Source of the DNA: Thauera aromatica K172
Lineage (GTDB): Bacteria > Pseudomonadota > Gammaproteobacteria > Burkholderiales > Rhodocyclaceae
Assembly (NCBI RefSeq): GCF_003030465.1
Contig: NZ_CP028339.1
Span: 248,001 to 312,000 of the forward strand
DNA length: 64,000 bases
Direction of reading: 5' to 3'
This document shows, in pieces, positions 56,874 through 64,000 of the stretch; the first letter of the stretch is position 1, and the number at the start of each line of letters is the position of its first letter. Position numbers and translations under genes: made by a program. The notes beneath the pieces were generated by a model. It saw only the letters and a program-made list of their open reading frames with translations. It was not told the DNA's origin and searched no databases.

Positions 56874-57000
56874 GGTGAACCCCGGATGACAGGGCCGGTC
56901 GGGAGCCTTTTGGCCTTTTCGGGTAGGGCCTTTCCCCTTGGCCCCGTTCCCTTGCCCCTTCCCAGCCCTTTGACCTTTACGGAAGAAGCCTTTGGATATA
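56849..57000 (-). repeat. Inverted repeat, copy B, leader and start of the relaxase gene
   Basis: The reverse complement of this segment matches 53142-53294. It covers the relaxase leader and first codons. On the coding strand the leader has six G-tracts of three or four bases in 35 bases (56934-56968), about 60 bases before the ATG, which fits a G-quadruplex pattern. Confidence 0.88.
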
Positions 57001-57132
57001 GAGCAACGAGGCCTGCCGAGCCACTGCCAATACGGGATTGGCTCAAGTCGGATTGAGGCGGGAAGGCAGGCGGTGCCGCCCCTACGATGGAGCCGTTTCA
57101 TCGACCGGGACGGAGCACCATGCGCCCTCACA

Positions 57133-57163
57133 TTGACATGGCAAGGAACTTTCCTTACCATGT
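57133..57163. promoter_or_regulatory. prlF-yhaV promoter and overlapping palindromic operator
   Basis: TTGACA (57133-57138) and TACCAT (57156-57161) are 17 bases apart, a good -35/-10 pair. Overlapping them is a near-perfect palindrome: ACATGGCAAGGAA (57136-57148), two bases, TTCCTTACCATGT (57151-57163), with one mismatch. PrlF antitoxins repress their own operon, so this is the likely operator. Confidence 0.6.
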
Positions 57164-57188
57164 AGGCATTGCCATCAGGAGTGCCGCC

Positions 57189-57506
57189 ATGCCCGAAATC
57201 CACGAAGTCGCGACGCTGACCTCCAAGGGTCAGATCACGCTGCCCAGGTCCATCCGGCAGGTGCTGGGCGTGGACACCGGCGGCAAGGTGGCGTTCGACC
57301 TGCGCGGCGGCGAAGTGGTCGTGACCCGTGCTGACGCCGAGCATGAAGACCCCGCCATTGCCGCGTTCCTGACCCTGCTGGCTCGCGACATCGAGGCAGG
57401 CCGGAACATCCGCGGTCTGCCCGAAGATCTGGCTCGCACGATGCTGGAGCATGCAGGCCACAAGGTCGTCTTGGGCGATGACTTCGATGAGGACGTGGAA
57501 ATCTGA
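57189..57506 (+). CDS. prlF: PrlF (SohA) antitoxin
   Basis: 105 residues of the swapped-hairpin AbrB fold: MPEIHEVATLTSKGQITLPR followed by SIRQVLGVDTGGKVAF, the classic 'TSKGQITLP..IR' start. The acidic C-terminus (GDDFDEDVEI) should wrap the toxin. It neutralises YhaV and represses the operon. The ATG at 57189 follows CAGGAGTGCCGCC; its stop overlaps the yhaV start. Confidence 0.93.
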   Translation: MPEIHEVATLTSKGQITLPRSIRQVLGVDTGGKVAFDLRGGEVVVTRADAEHEDPAIAAFLTLLARDIEAGRNIRGLPEDLARTMLEHAGHKVVLGDDFDEDVEI

Positions 57507-57970
57507 TGCGGCAGCATGGCTGGACGCTGCTGTTTCACGACAACCTGATCGAGCAGTTGACGAAGCTGCGCGCGGCCGTGCTGCGTGCGCAAGAGAACGA
57601 CCCGGAGGGCTTTGCGTCCAACGCCAATGTCAAGTTCTTCCGGGCTTTGGTCCAGTTGATGCAAGACGTGGTGCCGGGCGATCCAGCGCGTGACGAGTAT
57701 CGTCAGGGCAACACCATGGGGCCGGCTTATCGCCACTGGCGGCGGGCCAAGCTCGGAAGACGGTACCGGCTGTTCTTCCGGTACGACTCGAAAGCGAAGG
57801 TCATCGTGTACGCCTGGGTCAACGACGAGCAGACCTTGCGATCGGCGGGCAGCAAGTCCGACCCCTATGCCGTGTTCGAGAAGATGCTGGGACGCGGCAA
57901 CCCGCCGGACGATTGGGCCGCGCTGGTGGCAGCGAGCAAAGCCGACTGGCAGAACGAGCGCAAAGGCTGA
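57506..57970 (+). CDS. yhaV: YhaV toxin (RelE-like ribonuclease)
   Basis: 154 residues of the YhaV family: MRQHGWTLLFHDNLIEQLTK, then KFFRALVQLMQDVVPGDPAR, LGRRYRLFFRYDSKAKVIVYAWVND and a conserved Asp/Glu-rich end. It is a ribosome-dependent mRNA interferase. It overlaps prlF (TGATG). Pairs like this stabilise mobile elements. Confidence 0.93.
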   Translation: MRQHGWTLLFHDNLIEQLTKLRAAVLRAQENDPEGFASNANVKFFRALVQLMQDVVPGDPARDEYRQGNTMGPAYRHWRRAKLGRRYRLFFRYDSKAKVIVYAWVNDEQTLRSAGSKSDPYAVFEKMLGRGNPPDDWAALVAASKADWQNERKG

Positions 57971-58090
57971 TGCGCTGCCTTCCATCGTGTTTAGCGTGAT
58001 TAGATTCTGCACAGAATTTAGACCATGAGTTGATAACTCATGCGGGATTCAAACGAACAAGAAACAGGATGACCATGAGGTAGCCCCACC

Positions 58091-58462
58091 ATGAAGACCG
58101 CTGCACAGACCACCTTCGCACAATATCTCGGCCGCACGCTGGGTCGGGCGTGGCGAAACTGTGTGCGTCTGGATCGACGGGCGCATGGTCGGTTGCTCAC
58201 ACGCGGATGGGCACCAGGCGCTGCCAAGACCGTGTTGCTGGTGGTCAAACTCGCTGCGATCGGCATACTGCTCTACACCGCGTTCTGGCTGGCGCTGCTG
58301 CTCGTGTTTGCGCTAGCAGGTGCCTGGATACTCCTCAATGACAATGGAAGCTACGACGAAGAGCAAAAGACAGAGTGGCGGTACGGCCCTGCCGGATATG
58401 GTCTCTACACGTCCAACGATCAGCGGATTGATCCACACGATCCCGACGACGACCAGGCTTAA
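58091..58462 (+). CDS. DUF3742 family protein of conjugative elements
   Basis: 123 residues with two hydrophobic segments (TVLLVVKLAAIGILLYTAFW, LALLLVFALAGAWILL) and the family ending DEEQKTEWRYGPAGYGLYT followed by DPHDPDDD. DUF3742 genes are found next to TraG-like genes in ICEclc-type elements. Function unknown. It is convergent with the TraG-like gene, ending one base before it. Confidence 0.85.
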   Translation: MKTAAQTTFAQYLGRTLGRAWRNCVRLDRRAHGRLLTRGWAPGAAKTVLLVVKLAAIGILLYTAFWLALLLVFALAGAWILLNDNGSYDEEQKTEWRYGPAGYGLYTSNDQRIDPHDPDDDQA

Positions 58463-59980
58463 CTACTTCACAGCCTTCAGCGCCACCCCAGCACCTTTGC
58501 CTCCTGCCGCTTGCGCATCGCGTGTTCCAGCGGCCAATCCCTGAATCGCGGTTCCGGCACGCACACCGACCCAGCCGAGCGCGGCCACCCAAAAGGTTGG
58601 CAGCACGACAAACATCGTCGCCATGACGAAGTTCAACAGCATGTCCCCGAATGCATTGTTCAGGCCGATCAAGGGATCGAAGTTGCTGTGCGGCCGATTC
58701 GCACCGAATCCCCAGCCGTAGAGCGCATCAAGGATCGTGCTGTCGAGCCAGCGCGCGAGCTGGAACCAGAAGTCCACGAAGAACAGCGCGAACTGCACGC
58801 AGCTCACTGCGACCAAGGCCTTCAGCTCGTAGGTTCCGGACAGCAGCACCAGCGGGGTGCAGATGACGAGCGCCATCTTGAGCAGCGACAGCACCATCGG
58901 CAGCGCCTGGCGTACCACATCCATGGCCGGGAAGAAGCCCAGCGAGCCAACGGTCATCCCGAGGTCACCGGCACCGCGCGTCACGATGTTGGGCAGCGTC
59001 TTCTCGATCTGGCCGCCGTAGTCGGTATAGACCGCGCCCTGGTTCATCTTCTGCTGCCGGGGCGAGACGACGGCGCGGATCACCGAGTCATTGACCTCGT
59101 TTTGCGAGAGAAACCCCGCCCAGCGTCCGACACGGGAGAGCAGATCGGGATCGACCTGGGCCAGCAGGCGCGCACGCAGCCCGCTGCTGCCGTCCGCCCA
59201 CCACTGCCGACAAGTTGGATAGCCGCCGCCGCTGTCGATCTGGGCGAGCCCCGCGTCGCGGGTCGCGTCATAGGGCCAGGCCGTGCGCGGCGTGCCCGAG
59301 TGATAGGTGTCGTAGAAGCCGGACGTGTCGAGGAAGTAGCTCGAACCGATCCAGGTCACGTCGTTCATTTGCTCGTCGGAGAGCGTCGGCCGGCTCATGA
59401 ACAGCTTGGCGCGCGATGGCCCGTAGCAGTCATGCACAAAGTCTCCGACTTCCTGCGCGAGGACCGGATCGTCAATCCGCGCGGCATCGACATCCATGCG
59501 CATCTGCCGCAGATCGGTCCCACAGGGGATCGCCGCTACCGCGGCGCCGGTGACGGCCTTCGAGATGGCGTGTATGAAGAACCACCACACCGGCACCAGC
59601 GCGCTCTGGTTGTTGAGCGTGGTGTAGGCGTTGGACCAGCCCGTATCCGCCGGCTGAGGAACGCTGACCTGGCACTGCGCGGAGCGGCTCGTATCGAAGC
59701 GAATAGTGTTCAGTTCCACCGGAATGAAGGGGATGCCGGCAAACATGATGACCACGATCGCCACCCAGACGCGGTTCTCGATGCGCATCGAGGACAGCAC
59801 GCCCTTGTTGCCCTCGTCCGCGCCTTCCGCCCGCGCCCGGAGCCATTCCTGGATGACGATGGCGACGAACGGCAGCGCGAACACGCCGCTGGCCACGAGG
59901 GTGCTCCAGATGCCATTGTTGACCAGCCAACCCACCAGGGTCAGGTAATACTCCAGGTAGTCCGTCGTGTAGAGGGTCAT
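58463..59980 (-). CDS. TraG N-terminal-domain conjugal transfer protein
   Basis: 505 residues with several membrane helices: residues about 25-45 and 70-90, then a central cluster from about 355 to 480. Typical segments are YLEYYLTLVGWLVNNGIWST and ANRPHSNFDPLIGLNNAFGD. It belongs to the inner-membrane mating-pair-stabilisation proteins of ICEclc-type secretion systems. C-terminal end is Gly/Ala-rich and basic. Leftward, with the three secretion genes upstream. Confidence 0.87.
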   Translation of the reverse strand: MTLYTTDYLEYYLTLVGWLVNNGIWSTLVASGVFALPFVAIVIQEWLRARAEGADEGNKGVLSSMRIENRVWVAIVVIMFAGIPFIPVELNTIRFDTSRSAQCQVSVPQPADTGWSNAYTTLNNQSALVPVWWFFIHAISKAVTGAAVAAIPCGTDLRQMRMDVDAARIDDPVLAQEVGDFVHDCYGPSRAKLFMSRPTLSDEQMNDVTWIGSSYFLDTSGFYDTYHSGTPRTAWPYDATRDAGLAQIDSGGGYPTCRQWWADGSSGLRARLLAQVDPDLLSRVGRWAGFLSQNEVNDSVIRAVVSPRQQKMNQGAVYTDYGGQIEKTLPNIVTRGAGDLGMTVGSLGFFPAMDVVRQALPMVLSLLKMALVICTPLVLLSGTYELKALVAVSCVQFALFFVDFWFQLARWLDSTILDALYGWGFGANRPHSNFDPLIGLNNAFGDMLLNFVMATMFVVLPTFWVAALGWVGVRAGTAIQGLAAGTRDAQAAGGKGAGVALKAVK

Positions 59981-59995
59981 GACGTCCTCCTCGCG

Positions 59996-60349
59996 TCAAC
60001 CGTTGCGCAGCCATTGGCTGCCTTCGAGCAACACGACGGTGACCACGGCCGCGATCTCGACCCGCAGCAAGCGTTGATGCGTCTCGGCCATCGGCTCGCG
60101 TTGCCGCAGGCGCTGCCGCATCCACCACCAGCCATAGGCCGTCACCGCGTAGAGAGCGAGGCGCCAGGCCAGGAAGTGGGCCGAGTGCGCGTGCAGCCAA
60201 CGCTCCCAGCCGTCGATGCTGCCGACGACATGGATGCCTGCGACGTTCACGGTCACCGAAACGCCGAAGATCAGCAGCGCCCACAGCAGCGCGATGCCCG
60301 CGCGGCGGTTGAACAACCACGACGGCCGCAGCCAAGTCGGCCAGGTCAT
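59996..60349 (-). CDS. Small membrane protein of the conjugative element
   Basis: 117 residues with two to three membrane helices (GIALLWALLIFGVSVTVNVA, HFLAWRLALYAVTAYGWWW) and a cluster of tryptophans. The ATG overlaps the stop of the PFL_4711-like gene (ATGA), so it is translated with the secretion operon. Homologues sit at this position in ICEclc-type elements; function unknown. Confidence 0.75.
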   Translation of the reverse strand: MTWPTWLRPSWLFNRRAGIALLWALLIFGVSVTVNVAGIHVVGSIDGWERWLHAHSAHFLAWRLALYAVTAYGWWWMRQRLRQREPMAETHQRLLRVEIAAVVTVVLLEGSQWLRNG

Positions 60350-61752
60350 GGCGTACTCCGGGGCTTCTGCACTTCATTGAGCCGATCGCGCGTGGTGTCG
60401 CCCTCGAAGATGCCGCGCGAGTCACCGGCGCGCGTGCCGTGGCGCTGGATGATCGCCATCGCGGAATTGCCGGCCAGCGTGCGCCGCAGTTCCAGTTCGG
60501 TCTTGAGGTTGTTGATCTCCTGCTCCAGCGCGCTGTTTTCCTGGTCGACCGCCTTGACGGCCAGTTCGTTGGCCGCGACGTTCGGCTCCTTCTTGCCGGT
60601 CAGCAGCGTGCGCTGCAACAGCAATGCCTTCTCCAGCACGCTGGACAGCGCCGCCTCCGAGGCCAGGCGCTTGCCCAGCAGATCCTGGTCGGGCTCGTCG
60701 CGCAGGGCCTCGATCACGCCGCGGGTGATCGGCAGTGAGTTGCTGCCCGCCGCGTCGAGGTTGGTCACCGTGGTCGGCTTTGCCCCCGTCACCAACTCCT
60801 GCAAAGCCTGCAGCTTGGTCTCGTACTCCTCCTGGATCACCGGCGTGAGGCCGACGCCCGGCGTGGTCTGGGTCTTGGTGCAGCTTTCGCAGGTGCGCTG
60901 CTCGCGCTCGCCCAGCACGCGGGTTGCCCAGGCTGCAGCCGCCGCAGGAGAGGACCAGGTTTGGCAGGTCAGCCGGTTGCCACAACTGGCATGGGCGATC
61001 GACGAGGTATCGGTGACGCTGCGCCCGTTGAGAAGGTTGTAGCCCGCGCGTGTCACATCGCCTACCACCTTGATCGAACTCTGACCCGAGCCACCAGCGT
61101 TACTGCCACCGACCCAGGGCACGCCGTTGTTGCCCTTGTTCGACTCGGCCTGCTCGATGGCCGAGACGGCATCGGTGCTGCTGACCGCATCGCGCAGCGC
61201 CATGCCCTCGGCGAGCTGGTCCCAGCCGGCCTGCCCGCCGGCCATGTCCGCCATCCGATTGGCGATGGCCCGACAACTCATCTTCGAGCGATCGAAATCC
61301 AGGCGGGCTTGCAGGACGCCGTTGGTGAGCAGGTTGTAGAGACCCGGATCGGCGCGCTGGATGATCAGCGCCGGCAGCGACGCTACTGCACTGGTGGCGT
61401 TCTGGATCACGGTGCTCATGATCGCCTGGAAGCCGTTGGTGATGCCGTTGAGCTGGTTCTGCAGCGTCGTCGTGATGCTCATGTTTCCGCAGATCAGGTT
61501 GCTGTTCCAGCCGATCCCGACGCCGATGCTCTGCATGTTCCCGGCGCCGCCCATGGACACGGCCCGACCGCCACCGATGCTGTAGAGCACGTCGTCGCCG
61601 ATGACGCTGCCGCTCACGCTGACGCCGCTGGGGTCGATGCGGGTCTGGGCCCAGGCGACACCGGCCGCTGCCATTGTTACCGTGCAGACGAGCGCGACGG
61701 CCAGGGCGTCGGGCTTGGCCCGCTGAGAGAAACGGGATAAGGACGCTTTCAT
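60346..61752 (-). CDS. Integrating conjugative element protein, PFL_4711 family
   Basis: 468 residues with a Sec signal peptide (ALAVALVCTVTMAAAGVAWA), secreted part with CGN and TCESC cysteines and two coiled coils, including NEIAVKAVDQENSALEQEIN-like helix near 420-460. Matches the TIGR03755-type protein of ICE secretion systems (TraH-like location). Start at 61752, after an AGGTGTTTCCG leader. Confidence 0.85.
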   Translation of the reverse strand: MKASLSRFSQRAKPDALAVALVCTVTMAAAGVAWAQTRIDPSGVSVSGSVIGDDVLYSIGGGRAVSMGGAGNMQSIGVGIGWNSNLICGNMSITTTLQNQLNGITNGFQAIMSTVIQNATSAVASLPALIIQRADPGLYNLLTNGVLQARLDFDRSKMSCRAIANRMADMAGGQAGWDQLAEGMALRDAVSSTDAVSAIEQAESNKGNNGVPWVGGSNAGGSGQSSIKVVGDVTRAGYNLLNGRSVTDTSSIAHASCGNRLTCQTWSSPAAAAAWATRVLGEREQRTCESCTKTQTTPGVGLTPVIQEEYETKLQALQELVTGAKPTTVTNLDAAGSNSLPITRGVIEALRDEPDQDLLGKRLASEAALSSVLEKALLLQRTLLTGKKEPNVAANELAVKAVDQENSALEQEINNLKTELELRRTLAGNSAMAIIQRHGTRAGDSRGIFEGDTTRDRLNEVQKPRSTP

Positions 61753-61762
61753 CGGAAACACC

Positions 61763-62713
61763 TCACTGAAAATCGACGCTACCGAGGAAGACCTGCCCCC
61801 GGCGCTGACAGCAGGCATACGGCCGCCACAGCGCCCAGGCGTAATCGCCCTGCTGAGCCTGCACCCGTGGGTTGCCATGCGGGAAGACCGCGCAGGTGGT
61901 CGAGAGCGTCGGCGTCAGCTCCTGCCACTTGCCGGTCGATGCGTCGGTCTCCACAAGCGCGCCGGCGGGCCAGTAGCCATCGCGCGCGGTCGCGAGCAGC
62001 GGCTGATAGACGTGCGGCTGGGCGCGGCGGGTGACGATGTCGCCTGCGCGCTGCGCGACTACGGCGCCGCTCTTGTAGTCGTCGGTCTGGTGCAGGAAGC
62101 CGCCGCGCGGATAGACGTTGCCCCACAGGTTCAGCGTCGTGCGGCCACCGATTTCACGCATGCCGGGGATCAACGCTTCCGGGTACACCATCTCGGGGAC
62201 GTTGTAGCGCCAGGCCAACGTGTCGAGCGTGCTCAGCAGATACGGCATGAAGGCCGTGCCCGCGCCCCGGCAGGTATAGCCGGATGCGCTGGCGAACTGG
62301 CTGAACACCGAGCCAGCGGGATGCCCGATCACGTCGGCGTTCTTGAACTTGGCGAGGTTGTTCTCGTTGTCGTGGTTCGTGGTGCCGTCGCCGCCAGCTT
62401 TGGCCGTGGGGTTGGGCATGCTCATGGCGCGCACTTCCACCCATGGGTTCTCGCCGGTGTTGGAGTAGCTCGACACCACGGCGTCGGGGATGTAGTGCCG
62501 CACCTTCACCGAGGTGCGCACCGAGCAGCCGAACATGGTGCAGAACAACCAGTAGCAGATGCCGACGACGCGGTACTCGAGGCAATTCGGCGACACGGCC
62601 GAGGAAACGATGGTCGCTGTGTTCAGGGCGAAGGATGACGTTGCACCGCTCAACAGTAGCGAAGCAATAGTGATCCGCAGGCGCTGGGAAGGTGCGGTCA
62701 ACAGGGGGTTCAT
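61763..62713 (-). CDS. TraU-family integrating conjugative element protein, PFL_4710 family
   Basis: 316 residues with a signal peptide (LRITIASLLLSGATSSFA) and many cysteines (NCLEYRVVGICYWLFCTMFG, CCQRRG), as in TraU of F-like systems. It should form part of the periplasmic mating-pair complex. Ends ten bases before the next gene. ATG at 62713 overlaps the upstream stop. Confidence 0.87.
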   Translation of the reverse strand: MNPLLTAPSQRLRITIASLLLSGATSSFALNTATIVSSAVSPNCLEYRVVGICYWLFCTMFGCSVRTSVKVRHYIPDAVVSSYSNTGENPWVEVRAMSMPNPTAKAGGDGTTNHDNENNLAKFKNADVIGHPAGSVFSQFASASGYTCRGAGTAFMPYLLSTLDTLAWRYNVPEMVYPEALIPGMREIGGRTTLNLWGNVYPRGGFLHQTDDYKSGAVVAQRAGDIVTRRAQPHVYQPLLATARDGYWPAGALVETDASTGKWQELTPTLSTTCAVFPHGNPRVQAQQGDYAWALWRPYACCQRRGQVFLGSVDFQ

Positions 62714-63141
62714 GGCTGCGCCCTCCGGTACTGCTCGACTCGGGCGACGGCGCGGGCCACGTTCGTCTCGCCGTAGACCACGTAGCTGCGATCCACCACG
62801 ACTGCCGGGATATTGGTGATGCCCAGGCGCCAGGCATCGGCCACGCCCTGATAGGCCGTTCCGAGGCGGCGCTGCAGGTCGGTACCGCCTTGCTTCAGGC
62901 GTTGCTGCACGACGGCGGCGGCCCGGCCGGGGTCGGGTGGCAGTCCGGCGGCGAGTTCGGCTTCGATCTGTGCGGGGGCGTCGAGCAGGATGCGCCGGTC
63001 CGCATCACCCGCGACGGGATGTGCCTGGTCGGTGATGACCCAGATTTCTGCGGCCGAGACGCTCGCGGAGAAGATTGCCGCAGTGGCGGAAGTAGCAAGC
63101 AGAAGCTGCCGGGCGAAAACGAGGGAAGGAAGACAGTGCAC
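62710..63141 (-). CDS. Integrating conjugative element protein, PFL_4709 family (TrbC/TraW-like)
   Basis: 143 residues with a signal peptide (FARQLLLATSATAAIFSASVSA) and a thioredoxin-like end (GITNIPAVVVDRSYVVYGET). The order 4709-4710-4711 is characteristic of ICEclc-type elements. First gene of this leftward operon. Confidence 0.87.
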   Translation of the reverse strand: MHCLPSLVFARQLLLATSATAAIFSASVSAAEIWVITDQAHPVAGDADRRILLDAPAQIEAELAAGLPPDPGRAAAVVQQRLKQGGTDLQRRLGTAYQGVADAWRLGITNIPAVVVDRSYVVYGETNVARAVARVEQYRRAQP

Positions 63142-63314
63142 GACGCGCCACCTCGGAGTTCATGACTCCGGTAGTGCAGCGCATGCGGTACACGGTTGCG
63201 ACAAGGAATCGGAAACGGGGGCTGTCCGGATTGGACGGCTACGCTGAACGATTCGTCAGTGCCTGACTTTCCCGCGCTATCCGGGCTTCCCCAAGCGCGG
63301 GACTTCGCAGGTAT
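63142..63314. other. Intergenic region upstream of the secretion genes
   Basis: About 170 bases between the PFL_4709-like gene and the end of the MocR-type gene. No repeat or terminator was recognised. Confidence 0.4.
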
Positions 63315-64000
63315 TCACCGCGCCAATGCGCGAAGCACATCCGCGAGCTTCTTGACCGCGACCTCCAGTTCCGTCGGGGTATAGGCGGCAAAACCCATGA
63401 GGAAACCGGCCCGCTGTTCTTTCGACGCGTGTTCGTTCGACGCATGCAGCGCCGTCAGCCCCAGGAGATCAATGCCGGCGCGGCGCGCGGTATCGATGGC
63501 CTCGCGCTCGGGAATGTCGCGGATGAAGACGCAGGGCATCTGCATCCCGCCGACCGGCACCCTCGGTTCAACGAAATCGGCCAGGTGCTTGCGCACCAGC
63601 CGCACCAGGACGTCGAGCCGCTCGGCATAGACGCCGCGCATGGCACGCACGTGCGCGCCGAAATGTCCGCCTTCGATGAAGCGCGCCAGCGTCAGTTGCG
63701 GGATCGGCGCGCTGTGCCCGTCCAGCAGGGTTCGTGCCACCGTCATGGGCGCCACGAGTTGGGGCGGCAGCACCATGTAGCCGATGCGCAGCCCCGGAAA
63801 CAAGGACTTGGTGAAGGTGCCGATGTAGAGGGTCCGGTCATGCGCGTCGAGCCCCTGCACGCAGGCGGTCGGCTTGCCGGCATAGTGGAACTCGCTGTCG
63901 TAGTCGTCCTCGATGATCCAGGTTTGATGCTGCCGCGCCCACTCGATGACCGCGAGTCGCCGGTCCAGCGCCAATGTCGCCCCGGTCGGGAATTGATGCG
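63315..64000 (-). CDS. MocR-type GntR regulator with aminotransferase-like domain (partial)
   Basis: The last 228 residues of a MocR/PdxR-type protein; the gene starts beyond the window end. It contains HQFPTGATLALDRRLAVIEW, IIEDDYDSEFHYAG and YIGTFTKSLFPGLRIGYM, where the lysine binds PLP. MocR proteins join a GntR DNA-binding domain to a fold type I aminotransferase and control PLP or amino-acid genes. The DNA-binding part is outside the window. It may be cargo of the conjugative element. Confidence 0.9.
   Translation of the reverse strand, partial: HQFPTGATLALDRRLAVIEWARQHQTWIIEDDYDSEFHYAGKPTACVQGLDAHDRTLYIGTFTKSLFPGLRIGYMVLPPQLVAPMTVARTLLDGHSAPIPQLTLARFIEGGHFGAHVRAMRGVYAERLDVLVRLVRKHLADFVEPRVPVGGMQMPCVFIRDIPEREAIDTARRAGIDLLGLTALHASNEHASKEQRAGFLMGFAAYTPTELEVAVKKLADVLRALAR

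Overview
The window reads as chromosome of a denitrifying, GC-rich betaproteobacterium of the Rhodocyclales (Thauera/Azoarcus/Aromatoleum type). This is inferred from the gene families and from the strong third-position G/C bias; no rRNA, tRNA or species marker is present. No CRISPR array was seen.

Region 1 (1-14.5 kb, defence debris). One very large leftward gene, starting at 11563 and leaving the window at base 1, encodes an Avs-like STAND NTPase with an N-terminal Cap4/DUF4297-like nuclease. Three insertion sequences split it: an IS66 element (1122-3550), an IS3-family element A (about 5808-7406) and an IS3-family element B (8915-10282). Removing them restores a single open frame of more than 2,050 codons. 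Next to it lies a PLD/DEAD helicase gene of the DUF3427 type with an internal deletion and frameshift (14516-11956).

Region 2 (14.7-20.2 kb). A YjfB-type motility protein, a small helical protein, the NO sensor NsrR and a single-chain flavorubredoxin/reductase fusion (NorV-NorW). A good NsrR-box candidate lies upstream of the fusion gene.

Region 3 (20.2-30.5 kb). A LysR regulator faces a co-oriented cluster: VOC metalloenzyme, fumarylacetoacetate hydrolase, maleylacetoacetate isomerase, acetoacetyl-CoA synthetase, self-sufficient CYP116B-type P450, TRAP transporter (P, Q, M) and a hemerythrin-like protein. Together they look like an uptake, hydroxylation and ring-cleavage route of homogentisate or hydroquinone type. 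The usual cupin dioxygenase is absent, and the VOC protein is the candidate in its place. This is the best candidate for an undescribed working pathway in the window.

Region 4 (30.5-51.5 kb, core genome). Split chromate transporter, alpha/beta hydrolase, FIST sensor protein, gmk-rpoZ-spoT, DUF3460, DnaQ-UvrC-like nuclease, a Crp/Fnr (Dnr-like) regulator divergent from narXL, the full ccmABCDEFGHI cytochrome c maturation operon, and alr. A 7-2-7 NarL-type palindrome sits between the Crp/Fnr gene and narX.

Region 5 (51.5-64 kb, integrative conjugative element). AbiEi/AbiEii, a truncated inverted copy of the relaxase leader, iterated GGACTT hairpins, a frameshifted relic, an HTH-less LysR effector domain divergent from an XRE regulator, a MobH (TraI_2) relaxase, PrlF/YhaV, DUF3742, a TraG-like protein, the PFL_4711/4710/4709 mating-pair set, and a MocR-type regulator cut by the window end. 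The order matches ICEclc/PAGI-2-type elements; no integrase or att site is in view.
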